Below are positions 1 to 7,055 of a stretch of DNA of 7,738 nt, one piece after another. The position numbers were made by a program, and so were the translations under genes. The stretch lies in NCBI GenBank assembly GCA_030146905.1, contig JASLAV010000962.1, positions 1 through 7,738 on the forward strand, written 5' to 3'. The notes under the pieces are model-generated. The model ran no database searches. It saw nothing but the letters and a program-made list of their open reading frames with translations, and was not told the origin of the DNA. This DNA is from Lentzea sp. (lineage in GTDB: Bacteria; Actinomycetota; Actinomycetes; Mycobacteriales; Pseudonocardiaceae). How positions within the stretch are numbered: the first letter of the stretch is position 1; each line of letters starts with the position of its first letter.

Positions 1-141
1 GCCGTCACCCGAGGGATGGAACTGCTGGGCCGCGCCGGCGTAGGCCGCGGCGTTCTCACCGCGGTAGCACTGGACGCGCTGAGAGCACTCCAAGGCCAGC
101 GGGCGGAAGAGGCCGACGATCGCCCGTCCGCGCAGGAATGA
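1..141 (+). CDS. Unidentified partial coding-like stretch (3' end), strand uncertain
   Basis: An open frame enters from the left edge and stops with TGA at 139-141, giving 46 residues: a hydrophobic, helix-like part (around VLTAVALDALRAL) followed by a charged, acidic tail. Such a tail would suit a protein C-terminus convergent with the glycosyltransferase gene. By hand count the middle codon position has the lowest GC, as expected for coding DNA. The same codon register is also open on the minus strand, from an ATG at 192 running off the left edge, and that strand has the higher third-position GC. However, the minus reading uses a TTA codon near its start and has no good ribosome binding site. 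I do not recognise a family in either reading, and I cannot decide the strand from 141 bases. Positions 142-242 show no supported gene. Confidence 0.3.
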   Translation, partial: AVTRGMELLGRAGVGRGVLTAVALDALRALQGQRAEEADDRPSAQE

Positions 142-242
142 CTGCCAACACCGCACAGGTGAACGGGTAAGTCGTAAGGCGAGGCCGCGCATTCCACGCG
201 TGCCACCAACCCGCCCGCCGTGCCAGAAAACAGGACCCCCGA

Positions 243-3200
243 TCAAACCCGCCGCCGCCCAGGCACAGCGGTCAACAACGTGAACAGGGCAGCGGCAGCC
301 TGCCCCAGCAACAAGAAATCCCGCAAAGACGAAGACATCTCCACCCGGACCTCAGCCCCACCCGCAGGCAACGGCACCCCGACCAGATGCCCCCAAACCC
401 GGACAACAGGCACCTCGACGGAGTCCACGAACACCCGCCACCCTGGCTCGTCCTCAGCGGCAAGAACGAGAACCCGCCCCTCCCCACCAGGAGAAACCCG
501 GACAACCCCGTCAGGCAACGACACGTTGACGGGAACAACCCCGGAAGCAGCCAGCTCCGCACCGGGCTCCCCACCGGTCCGAGCCCGCCGAGCCAGATCA
601 GGGGCCAGCAACACCCCGGTGTCAGCAGCGAACCGCAACCGGAGAACCGGCCGCCCATCAGAAGCGGGAGGCGCCTCGGACACCAGCTCCCCAGCCGCGG
701 CCCGAACCCGGGAAGCAACCTCGGAGGAGGGCAGAACGAGAAACACAACCCCAGAAGAGGCAGCCTGGGCCAACGCGGTCTTCACAACCTCAGGCGCCCC
801 CTCCAGCAAGGAGGAGTTCCACCGCCGCAACCGAGCAGGCGACGACGCGGTGGGCACCAGATCGTCATCCCCGAACGCAGGCATCCGCCCGGCCACCTGC
901 CGCACGGACGACCCGACGATCAGCACAGACCGCCCGGTCCGCTCCAGCTCAGCGGCCAAAGAGGACCCGAGCACCACCCCGCCGTCAGCCTTCAACGGTC
1001 CGGACCGGAGATCCAGGAACCCGGCCACGGCCAAGCTGACCAGTGTGACGACACCCACGACGTGGACAGCACGCCGAACCCGAGCCTGCCCGGCGATCCC
1101 AGGCGCCACCCCTCGCTGACAAGCGGCGAGCACCACCCAGACGAGCCCCCATGCCAGCACGACAAGAGGCGCACCGGGCCAGGCCTTGAAGGCGGTCACA
1201 GCCGCCAGCGCCCCGACGGCCAGCACGATCACCAGCACGCCGGGCAGCATCGCGGCGTTCGGGCGCAGCACGGCGGCGGCGAACGCGGCGGCGAGGAACA
1301 CCGAGCACACGATCAAGTCGGGCGGCGGGGACTCGAACGCGGCCCCCAGCCCGTGCAGGACCTTCTCCGGATGTTGCAACAACACCGCGGGCCAAGGCAG
1401 CAACAGAGCCATCGGCAGCAGCACGATCGCGAACAGGGCGGCGATCCGCCGCGCCCCACCGGTCACCGCGATGAAGCCGACCAGCGCCCCGACGATCACC
1501 ACGACGTGGGTCAGCGGCGAGAACGCGCCCAGCACGGCGACGCCGAGCGCTGTCCCGGACGCCATCGGCAACCACGCGTTCGTGGACGACGCGCGCAAGA
1601 CCGCGAAGACGCCGGCGAAGACGAGAGGCGTCACGACGTGGACGACGACGACGTCGAGCCGTCCCTCGGCCACGGCCGTGGTGGCCACTGGGAGCAGTCC
1701 GTAGAACGCCGCCACCACCGCGCGCACGGAACGGCGTACGCGCAAGCCCCGTGACGCGATGTAGGCCGACAACGCGGCGAGGGGGATATCGCCCAGCATG
1801 AGCAACGCCACAGCGAACGATGGTCCGCCGGGGACCAGTCCCAGCACGGCCAGTGCCGCGGGAGCCGGTGCCGCGGTGCCGCCGGACACCGGATGCCACG
1901 ACGCGAGGTACGTCGACCACACCGAACCGAGGGAGCCGACCGGGAGCAGACGGCCGCCGGCGAGGTTCAGGCCGAGGCGCGACCAGTTCGCCACCACCGC
2001 GACGAGTGACAGGCCCAGGAGCAGGAGCACCGGCGGCGCGAGCAACAGCGACCGCAGCACGCGCGACTGGTCGACCTCGACGAAGATCTTCTCGGCACCG
2101 GCGCGCGGTCCTGGCGACGGCCGGGGGCGCGGCGACGGCCTCGAAGCGTCCGGCAGGTCGGCGTCCACGGGCACGACCACCGGAGGGCGGCGCAGACCCG
2201 CGACGCGCGGACGGCCGCGGGACGCACCGGCCGGCAGTGCGGACGGGCCGACCGGCGGCGAGTCCATTTCGGACGGATCCAGCCACGTCGAGCCGGAATC
2301 GGTTGCGGGCAAACGACCCAGCGCGGCGTCCGCCTGCACCCGTCGGCGGATCAGGAACGCGGCACCCGCGCGCAGGGCGTTGCGGAACCGGGTGAGTCTG
2401 CTGGTGAAGAGGCCGGGCACGACGGCGGAACCGCGGCGCGTACGCCGTCCTTCGAGCAGACGGCCTCGTGTCAGCAGGTAGCGGGCGGCGCCGACCTCGG
2501 CGTGTGCGTCGGCGAAACGCCGGAGGAACAACAACCCCAACGCGCGCAGCAGCGACAGGAACACGAGCCGCGGGAGCCCGACGGCGAACGAGAAACCTGA
2601 ACAATTGACCAAAAATGTACGCATGCCGTGCGCGCGGTCGACGCCGCGAAATGACGGACCCGGCCGCGCCATGGCCGCGTCCAAACGGCGGGCGCCTTTA
2701 GTCGCGGCGCGCGCATGTCGCATGCGTGCGACCGGTACGCACAGGACCAAATGACCGGCGCGATTAGCGCGCCAGCCGAAGTCGAGATCATCGCGGAGCA
2801 ACGGCATCGCCTCGTCGTAACCGCCGAGCGCGTGCCAAACCTCACGTTTGATCAACGAACCGGCCGATGAGACGGCGAGCACCTCGGTGCTTTGCTGGAA
2901 CGACGCGGAGTGCTCCGCCGACGAAAGTCCCGTCTGTCGATGTCCTGAAGAATCCGTCGACAGTCCTGCCTCGACGACCAGACGAGAATCCACCCAATCG
3001 AGGCACAGCGGCCCCAGCACGGCAGCCGACGGCGACACCTCGGCCGCGGTCAGCAGGGATGCCAGGCAGTCGGGTTCGGGAGCGCTGTCGTCGTGCAGCA
3101 ACCACAGCCAGCGGCCGGGATCACCCCACCTGTCGACGGCGTGTTCGACGGCGACACGCACAGCGGTGCCGAAACCGGTGCCGCGCGGCAGGGTCAGCAC

Positions 3201-3416
3201 ACCGTCCAGCAGGTCCCCCGCCTCGGACAGCACGGCCTTCTTGAGCACGGCGGCAGTGCGGTCCGTCGAACCCGTGTCGACCGCGATGACGTGCCGCGGA
3301 CGGATTCGCTGGCGCCGCAAAGCGGACAGCGCCGTGCTGAGCCACTGGTCGCCGTCGTGGCAGACCAGGACGCACAGCACCGGCGCTGTCCGGAGCCTCG
3401 GGTGAGGACTTGTCAC
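243..3416 (-). CDS. Large membrane glycosyltransferase: family-2 GT-A domain plus polytopic and extracytoplasmic modules
   Basis: The protein has 1057 residues, far longer than a simple family-2 enzyme. Residues about 11-270 form a GT-A domain: DTGSTD at 47-52 (nucleotide-sugar binding), HDDS at 108-111 (DXD-like metal/donor site), GGYDEAM at 198-204 and the acceptor-side RDDLDFGWR at 208-216. A membrane-prone segment lies at about 276-298. A Pro/Arg-rich, probably disordered linker spans about 380-440. Some nine or ten hydrophobic helices follow between 455 and 802. Residues about 805-1030 look soluble and probably extracytoplasmic, ending in a beta-rich PGWRVFVD segment (990-997) that recalls YfhO-type C-terminal domains. 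The last helix is at about 1032-1050, then a basic tail. The role is probably transfer of a sugar to an envelope lipid or polymer; donor and acceptor are unknown. The start is GTG at 3416, with GAGG only 2 bases upstream; an in-frame stop just before it excludes an earlier start. whiB2 ends 30 bases upstream, so co-transcription is likely. Confidence 0.9.
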   Translation of the reverse strand: MTSPHPRLRTAPVLCVLVCHDGDQWLSTALSALRRQRIRPRHVIAVDTGSTDRTAAVLKKAVLSEAGDLLDGVLTLPRGTGFGTAVRVAVEHAVDRWGDPGRWLWLLHDDSAPEPDCLASLLTAAEVSPSAAVLGPLCLDWVDSRLVVEAGLSTDSSGHRQTGLSSAEHSASFQQSTEVLAVSSAGSLIKREVWHALGGYDEAMPLLRDDLDFGWRANRAGHLVLCVPVARMRHARAATKGARRLDAAMARPGPSFRGVDRAHGMRTFLVNCSGFSFAVGLPRLVFLSLLRALGLLFLRRFADAHAEVGAARYLLTRGRLLEGRRTRRGSAVVPGLFTSRLTRFRNALRAGAAFLIRRRVQADAALGRLPATDSGSTWLDPSEMDSPPVGPSALPAGASRGRPRVAGLRRPPVVVPVDADLPDASRPSPRPRPSPGPRAGAEKIFVEVDQSRVLRSLLLAPPVLLLLGLSLVAVVANWSRLGLNLAGGRLLPVGSLGSVWSTYLASWHPVSGGTAAPAPAALAVLGLVPGGPSFAVALLMLGDIPLAALSAYIASRGLRVRRSVRAVVAAFYGLLPVATTAVAEGRLDVVVVHVVTPLVFAGVFAVLRASSTNAWLPMASGTALGVAVLGAFSPLTHVVVIVGALVGFIAVTGGARRIAALFAIVLLPMALLLPWPAVLLQHPEKVLHGLGAAFESPPPDLIVCSVFLAAAFAAAVLRPNAAMLPGVLVIVLAVGALAAVTAFKAWPGAPLVVLAWGLVWVVLAACQRGVAPGIAGQARVRRAVHVVGVVTLVSLAVAGFLDLRSGPLKADGGVVLGSSLAAELERTGRSVLIVGSSVRQVAGRMPAFGDDDLVPTASSPARLRRWNSSLLEGAPEVVKTALAQAASSGVVFLVLPSSEVASRVRAAAGELVSEAPPASDGRPVLRLRFAADTGVLLAPDLARRARTGGEPGAELAASGVVPVNVSLPDGVVRVSPGGEGRVLVLAAEDEPGWRVFVDSVEVPVVRVWGHLVGVPLPAGGAEVRVEMSSSLRDFLLLGQAAAALFTLLTAVPGRRRV

Positions 3417-3446
3417 ATCCTCAAGTTAAGGCACGAAGATCACGCT

Positions 3447-3752
3447 TCAGACGGCTCGCTTCTTGAGCTTGCGACGCTCTCTCTCCGAGAGACCGCCCCA
3501 GATGCCGAAGCGTTCGTCGTGCTGGAGTGCGTACTCCAGGCACTCCGAACGAACCTCGCAGCCCAGGCAGATGCGCTTGGCCTCCCTGGTCGATCCGCCC
3601 TTTTCGGGGAAGAACGCCTCAGGATCGGTCTGCGCGCAAAGCGCACGCTCCTGCCAGTCCTGCTCATCGGCAGGGTCGAACAGGTACGACAGCTCGCCCT
3701 GCACGACCGGCTGCGTGACGTGATCTTCTTCGAGCTCTTCGAATTCCTGCAT
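3447..3752 (-). CDS. whiB2: WhiB2/WhmD-type iron-sulfur transcriptional regulator
   Basis: The protein has 101 residues. Four cysteines at 39, 62, 65 and 71 (C-x22-C-x2-C-x5-C) form the Wbl [4Fe-4S] cluster site. GIWGG at 83-87 is the Wbl turn motif, followed by a basic tail (RERRKLKKR) for DNA contact. The block ALCAQTDPEAFFPEKGGSTREAK closely matches, from memory, M. tuberculosis WhiB2 (89 residues). WhiB2/WhmD/WhiB proteins act with WhiA and are needed for septation in mycobacteria and sporulation septation in Streptomyces. The start is ATG at 3752, with GAGGAGG on the minus strand at 3767-3761, 8 bases before it. The frame is open 37 codons further upstream, but that extension begins inside the -35 box and cannot be translated from the proposed transcript. 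The N-terminus (about 1-30) is acidic and variable. The neighbouring F420 genes match the mycobacterial whiB2-fbiA-fbiB order. Confidence 0.96.
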   Translation of the reverse strand: MQEFEELEEDHVTQPVVQGELSYLFDPADEQDWQERALCAQTDPEAFFPEKGGSTREAKRICLGCEVRSECLEYALQHDERFGIWGGLSERERRKLKKRAV

Positions 3753-3760
3753 TTCGTCCG

Positions 3761-3767
3761 CCTCCTC
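3761..3767 (-). promoter_or_regulatory. Shine-Dalgarno site fixing the whiB2 start
   Basis: GAGGAGG on the minus strand lies 8 bases before the ATG at 3752. This is the best ribosome binding site in the window, and it decides the start against the longer open frame reaching 3863. Confidence 0.85.
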
Positions 3768-3834
3768 GCCTTCCGCTCTCCCCGGTTGGCGGACGCCAGT
3801 CGCCGTTCCCACAACGACGAATGACACCGATGTG

Positions 3835-3863
3835 ATTACACCTGCGTCACAGCAGGGGGTCAA
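3835..3863 (-). promoter_or_regulatory. whiB2 promoter, housekeeping sigma type
   Basis: On the minus strand TTGACC (3863-3858) and TGTAAT (3840-3835) are separated by exactly 17 bases. Each hexamer differs from the TTGACA/TATAAT consensus at one base. Transcription would begin near 3828, leaving a leader of about 75 bases before the whiB2 ATG. The promoter probably also serves the downstream glycosyltransferase gene. This rests on sequence match only. Confidence 0.75.
3836..3850 (-). promoter_or_regulatory. BldD-like operator overlapping the whiB2 spacer and -10 box
   Basis: GTGACGCAGGTGTAA on the minus strand matches the left half of the published Streptomyces BldD consensus (as I recall it, nTnACnC(A/T)GnGTnAn) perfectly through GTGACGCAG, with two mismatches in the right half. 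BldD represses whiB in Streptomyces. A site here would block RNA polymerase between -35 and -10. The perfect inverted arms CCTGC and GCAGG flank part of the same segment (3856-3841). Function is inferred. Confidence 0.35.
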
Positions 3864-3874
3864 GTGGAGTCCAC
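3864..3874. repeat. 11-base inverted repeat abutting the whiB2 -35 box
   Basis: GTGGA and TCCAC are perfect inverted arms around a single central base, directly next to the -35 hexamer at 3858-3863. The position suits an activator or repressor site for whiB2, but I cannot assign it to a known regulator. Confidence 0.4.
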
Positions 3875-3911
3875 ACGTCGGGGGATATTCGCGCGGATGG
3901 CCGCAAAAAAC

Positions 3912-3940
3912 TTGACGCGCTGCACGGACGGTGATTCAAG
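3912..3940 (+). promoter_or_regulatory. Candidate promoter for the M50-fbiA-fbiB-Nudix operon
   Basis: TTGACG at 3912-3917 is a good -35 hexamer and is preceded directly by a run of six A (3905-3910), which could help polymerase binding. The best -10 at 17 bases spacing is TTCAAG (3935-3940), a poor match. The -35 lies 48 bases from the oppositely oriented whiB2 -35, so the two promoters would be back to back. The -35 is reasonable, the -10 weak. Confidence 0.35.
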
Positions 3941-3997
3941 TGCGGCGACCCCTCCCCGAACGGCCCACCACGCCAGCCGACACGCCACACTGGTGGG

Positions 3998-4753
3998 GTG
4001 AAGCGATCCGCGGTTCGCCCCAGCCCACTGTTCCTCGGCCTGCTCGCGGCAACCGCCGCCGGAGCGGCCCTCACCCTGCTCGAAGGTGACGTCGCCATCA
4101 TCTCGGGCACCATCCTCTTCGTACTCGCCGGGTGGGCGGTGACGCTGTGCCTGCACGAGTTCGGACACGCCGCCGTCGCGTACAAGGGCGGCGATTTCTC
4201 GGTACGCGACAAGGGTTATCTGACTCTCGACATCCGTCGTTACACCGACCCCGTGCTGAGCATCGTGCTGCCGCTGGTGCTGCTGGTGTTCGGCGGAATC
4301 CCCCTGCCGGGTGGTGCCGTGTGGATCAACCACCACGCCCTGCGGTCGAAGAAGATCGAGTCGTTGGTCTCACTCGCGGGACCGGTCTCGAACCTCGTGA
4401 TCGGTGTCCTGCTCGCGCTCGTCGTCGCGATCTTCTCGCCGCCTGCCGCGCTGGCCTCCGCGATTTCGTACCTTGCTTTGTTGCAGGTGTTCGCGTTCGT
4501 TCTCAACATCCTGCCGATCCCCGGCCTGGACGGCTGGGGCGCGATCGAGCCGTTCCTGCCCTACAGCGCCCAGCGGTTCGGCGCGAAGGCACGGCCGTGG
4601 GCACCGCTGGTCCTGTTCGCCGTCCTGATCGGCTTCAGCGCGATCAGCCAGCTGTTCTTCGAGGTGTCGACCGCGCTGTTCCAGGCCGTCGGCGGTGAGC
4701 CCGGCTACGCCTACGCCGGCTCGGCCGCGTTCTCGTTCTGGCGCTACCTGTAA
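3998..4753 (+). CDS. Site-2 protease family (M50) membrane zinc metalloprotease
   Basis: The protein has 251 residues with about six hydrophobic helices (roughly 10-28, 35-60, 86-104, 124-147, 152-175, 202-225). The zinc motif HEFGH is at 53-57 inside a helix, and the third-ligand motif NILPIPGLDG is at 170-179 with D178, so both catalytic halves are intact. SLAGP at 125-129 with N132 is the other conserved family segment. There is no PDZ domain, so it belongs to the small M50 proteins that cut substrates within or near the membrane. The substrate is unknown; Wbl proteins are not membrane proteins, so whiB2 is not an obvious target. The start is GTG at 3998, with a GGTGGG run immediately upstream rather than a well-spaced Shine-Dalgarno, so a leaderless or weakly translated message is possible. 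It is the first gene of the rightward run and ends 33 bases before the preferred fbiA start. Confidence 0.9.
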   Translation: MKRSAVRPSPLFLGLLAATAAGAALTLLEGDVAIISGTILFVLAGWAVTLCLHEFGHAAVAYKGGDFSVRDKGYLTLDIRRYTDPVLSIVLPLVLLVFGGIPLPGGAVWINHHALRSKKIESLVSLAGPVSNLVIGVLLALVVAIFSPPAALASAISYLALLQVFAFVLNILPIPGLDGWGAIEPFLPYSAQRFGAKARPWAPLVLFAVLIGFSAISQLFFEVSTALFQAVGGEPGYAYAGSAAFSFWRYL

Positions 4754-4786
4754 CGGCGAATCGGCGCTGTGGAAGCATGGCGCGGC

Positions 4787-5740
4787 GTGAAGGTCGTAGC
4801 ACTGGTCGGCGGGGTCGGCGGCGCGAGGTTCCTGCAGGGGCTCAAGACTCTCGGGGCGGACGTCACCGCGGTGGTCAACACCGGCGATGACGTCTGGATG
4901 CACGGGCTGCGCATCTGCCCCGACCTCGACACCTGCATGTACACGCTGGGCGGCGGGATCGACACCGAACGCGGCTGGGGCCGTGAGGGCGAGTCGTGGA
5001 CCGTCAAGGAGGAGCTGGCGGCGTACGGGGCCGAACCGACGTGGTTCGGGCTCGGCGACCGGGACATCGCCACCCACCTCATCCGCACCCGCATGATGCG
5101 CACCGGCTACCCGCTGTCCGCCATCACCGAAGCCCTGTGCGACCGGTGGCAGCCGGGCGTGAAGCTGCTGCCGATGTCCGACGACCGCGTGGAGACCCAC
5201 GTCGTCGTCGACGTGGACGGCGAGACCAAGGCGATCCACTTCCAGGAGTGGTGGGTCCGGTACCGGGCCGCACTGCCCGCGAAGTCGTTCGCGTTCGTCG
5301 GCGCGGAGACCGCCACCGCCGGACCCGGCGTGCTGGAGGCCATCGCCGAGGCCGACGCCGTGGTCCTGGCCCCGTCCAACCCCGTCGTGAGCATCGGCAC
5401 GATCCTCAACGTCCCCGGCGTGCGCGAGGCGTTGCGCGAGACCGACGCCGGCGTCGTGGGCCTGTCGCCGATCATCGGCGGAAAACCGTTGCGGGGCATG
5501 GCCGACGCCTGCCTGGACGCGATCGGCGTGGAGACCTCCGCCGAGGCGGTCGGACGGCACTACGGCTCCCGCAAGTGCTCGGAGGACGGCATCCTCGACG
5601 CGTGGCTGGTGCACACCGGCGACCGCGCCGACGTCCCCGGTGTCGCGGTCCGCGCGGTTCCGCTGCTGATGTCCGATGTGGACACGACGGCGCAGATGGC
5701 CCGTGACGCGCTCGACCTCGCGGGAGCCGACGTTGACTGA
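4787..5740 (+). CDS. fbiA: 2-phospho-L-lactate transferase family enzyme (CofD/FbiA), F420 biosynthesis
   Basis: It transfers the phosphoenolpyruvate-derived (in actinobacteria; phospholactyl in archaea) moiety from a guanylylated donor to Fo, giving dehydro-F420-0, in the cytoplasm. Numbered from GTG 4787 (317 residues), the family motifs are GGVGGAR at 8-14, NTGDD at 31-35, PDLDT at 45-49, GLGDRD at 88-93, SNPVVSIG at 197-204 and [11 protein letters not shown] at 227-237. The length is normal and all key motifs are present. An in-frame GTG at 4769 would add six residues (MEAWRG). I prefer 4787 because [14 protein letters not shown] aligns with the usual FbiA N-terminus and GGAAG lies upstream at 4771-4775, although its 11-base spacing is long. 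The fbiB start overlaps the 3' end. The partner genes fbiC and fbiD (Fo and donor synthesis) are not in the window. Confidence 0.96.
   Translation: MKVVALVGGVGGARFLQGLKTLGADVTAVVNTGDDVWMHGLRICPDLDTCMYTLGGGIDTERGWGREGESWTVKEELAAYGAEPTWFGLGDRDIATHLIRTRMMRTGYPLSAITEALCDRWQPGVKLLPMSDDRVETHVVVDVDGETKAIHFQEWWVRYRAALPAKSFAFVGAETATAGPGVLEAIAEADAVVLAPSNPVVSIGTILNVPGVREALRETDAGVVGLSPIIGGKPLRGMADACLDAIGVETSAEAVGRHYGSRKCSEDGILDAWLVHTGDRADVPGVAVRAVPLLMSDVDTTAQMARDALDLAGADVD
5722..5735 (+). promoter_or_regulatory. Ribosome binding site and TTG start of fbiB
   Basis: GGGAG at 5722-5726 sits 6 bases before TTG at 5733-5735. No ATG or GTG nearby in the fbiB frame has such a site, and the residues after the TTG ([15 protein letters not shown]) lead straight into the conserved CofE N-terminus. 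The signal lies inside fbiA, so translation is probably coupled. Confidence 0.7.
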
Positions 5741-7055
5741 CCACGCAGCGGCGGCGCTGGAGCTGCTGCCCGTGACCGGCCTCCCCGAGTTCCGCCCCGG
5801 CGACGACCTGGCCGGCGCGATCGCGGAGGCCGCACCCTGGCTGCGCGACGGCGACGTGCTCGTCGTCACGTCCAAGGTGCTGTCCAAAGTAGAGGGAAGG
5901 CTCGTCCGCGTTCCCGCCGATCCTGAGGAACGCGACAGGATCCGGCGCGAGCACGTCGCCGCGGAGTCGGTGCGGGTGATCGCCCGCAAGATGCGCACGC
6001 TGATCACCGAGAACAAGCTCGGCGTCGTGCAGGCCGCGTCCGGCGTCGACGCCTCGAACGTGGCAGGCGACGAGATCGCGCTGCTGCCCGTCGACCCCGA
6101 CGGCTCGGCGGCGGCGTTGCGCGGCGCGCTGAAGGGCCTGCTCGGCGTCGAGGTCGCGGTCGTCGTCACGGACACGATGGGCCGCGCGTGGCGGATCGGC
6201 CAGACCGACGCCGCGATCGGCGCGTCCGGCCTCCGCGTCCTGCACGACTACGCGGGCGCGGTCGACGGGCACGGCAACCAGCTCGCCGTGACGATGGTCG
6301 CGGTCGCCGACGAGATCGCGTCGGCGGCGGACCTCGTGAAGGGCAAGCTCGGCTCGGTGCCGGTCGCGGTGCTGCGCGGGCTCGAGGTCGTCGACGACGG
6401 CTCCACGGCCCGCGACCTCGTCCGGCCGAGCGAGGAGGACCTGTTCCGCCTCGGCACCGAGGAGGCGCTCGCCCAGGGCCGCGCCGAGGCCGTGCTGATG
6501 CGGAAGTCCGTCCGGTTCTACTCCGACGAGCCGGTCGACCTCGCCGCGGTGAAGCGGGCTGTCGGCGCGGCGCTGACCGCGCCCGCGCCGCACCACACGA
6601 AGCCGCTGCGGTTCGTCCTGGTGCGGGAGAAGCGCGCGGAACTGCTGCGCGCGATGCGCGAGCAGTGGGAGTCCGACCTGCGCGCGGACGGGTTCACCGA
6701 CGAGCAGATCGCGCGCAGGGTCCGCCGTGGCGACCTGCTGGTGGAGGCACCGGAGGTCGTGGTGCCGTTCCTGGTCCGCGACGGTGCCCACTCCTACCCC
6801 GACGACCGCCGCGCGGAAGCCGAGAAGACGATGTTCACGGTCGCCGGTGGCGCCGCCGTGCAGGGCCTGCTGGTGGCGCTGGCCGCCGAGGGCCTCGGCT
6901 CGTGCTGGGTGTCGTCGACGATCTTCTGCGCGGACGTGGTGCGTTCCGTGCTGGGTGTTCCCGGCGACTGGGAACCGCTGGGCGCGGTAGCGGTCGGCCA
7001 CCCGGTCGAACCGCTCGTCCCGCGCGAGCCGCTGGAAGGGCTGATCGAGCTGTGA
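5733..7055 (+). CDS. fbiB: Coenzyme F420-0:L-glutamate ligase fused to FMN nitroreductase-like domain (FbiB)
   Basis: From TTG 5733 the protein has 440 residues, close to M. tuberculosis FbiB (448 from memory). Residues about 10-243 are the CofE ligase, which adds the gamma-linked glutamate tail using [13 protein letters not shown] at 17-26, [16 protein letters not shown] at 41-56, then [18 protein letters not shown] at 146-163 (metal/substrate binding) and GHGNQLAVT at 179-187. Residues about 255-440 are the nitroreductase-fold domain: [12 protein letters not shown] at 257-268 for FMN binding, [13 protein letters not shown], and near the end [18 protein letters not shown]. In mycobacteria this domain reduces dehydro-F420-0 with FMNH2, so the fusion fits the phosphoenolpyruvate-based route. 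The gene overlaps fbiA by 8 bases and the Nudix gene by 4. No defect seen. Confidence 0.96.
   Translation: MTDHAAAALELLPVTGLPEFRPGDDLAGAIAEAAPWLRDGDVLVVTSKVLSKVEGRLVRVPADPEERDRIRREHVAAESVRVIARKMRTLITENKLGVVQAASGVDASNVAGDEIALLPVDPDGSAAALRGALKGLLGVEVAVVVTDTMGRAWRIGQTDAAIGASGLRVLHDYAGAVDGHGNQLAVTMVAVADEIASAADLVKGKLGSVPVAVLRGLEVVDDGSTARDLVRPSEEDLFRLGTEEALAQGRAEAVLMRKSVRFYSDEPVDLAAVKRAVGAALTAPAPHHTKPLRFVLVREKRAELLRAMREQWESDLRADGFTDEQIARRVRRGDLLVEAPEVVVPFLVRDGAHSYPDDRRAEAEKTMFTVAGGAAVQGLLVALAAEGLGSCWVSSTIFCADVVRSVLGVPGDWEPLGAVAVGHPVEPLVPREPLEGLIEL

Noticed and set aside
387..1754. Long plus-strand open frame (455 codons) opposite the glycosyltransferase gene, and a second at 220-1119
   Set aside because: Both are low-complexity, rich in Pro, Arg, Gln, Gly, Ser or Thr, as expected when a GC3-biased gene is read on the opposite strand, and they lie fully opposite a gene with clear motifs.
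985..2604. Minus-strand 539-codon open frame in another frame of the glycosyltransferase gene
   Set aside because: It is an Arg/Ala/Gly-rich shadow with no recognisable motif. The real frame has continuous membrane helices through this segment, so there is no sign of a frameshift.
3831..3851. TGTGA and TCACA half-sites suggesting a CRP/FNR-type operator in the whiB2 promoter
   Set aside because: The half-sites are 11 bases apart instead of the usual 6, and one overlaps the -10 hexamer; the BldD-like reading fits better.
3753..3863. 37-codon N-terminal extension of WhiB2
   Set aside because: It would start with TTG inside the -35 box, upstream of the predicted transcript start, and a strong Shine-Dalgarno site lies 8 bases before the internal ATG at 3752.
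3979..3983. Second GACAC (WhiA-like) motif before the M50 gene
   Set aside because: A five-base motif is expected by chance about once in a few hundred bases over two strands, so it is not evidence by itself.
4777..4779. ATG close to the fbiA start
   Set aside because: It is out of frame with fbiA; the conserved [14 protein letters not shown] start requires GTG 4787 or GTG 4769.
5676..5732. Upstream ATG start for fbiB
   Set aside because: The 19 extra residues are Arg/Thr-rich out-of-frame fbiA sequence with no match to FbiB N-termini, while TTG 5733 has a correctly spaced ribosome site.
4370..7001. Minus-strand open frames of 601 and 509 codons opposite fbiA and fbiB
   Set aside because: They are rich in Arg, Asp, His, Gln and Gly, show no domain pattern and have no start signals; they mirror the codon bias of the true plus-strand genes.
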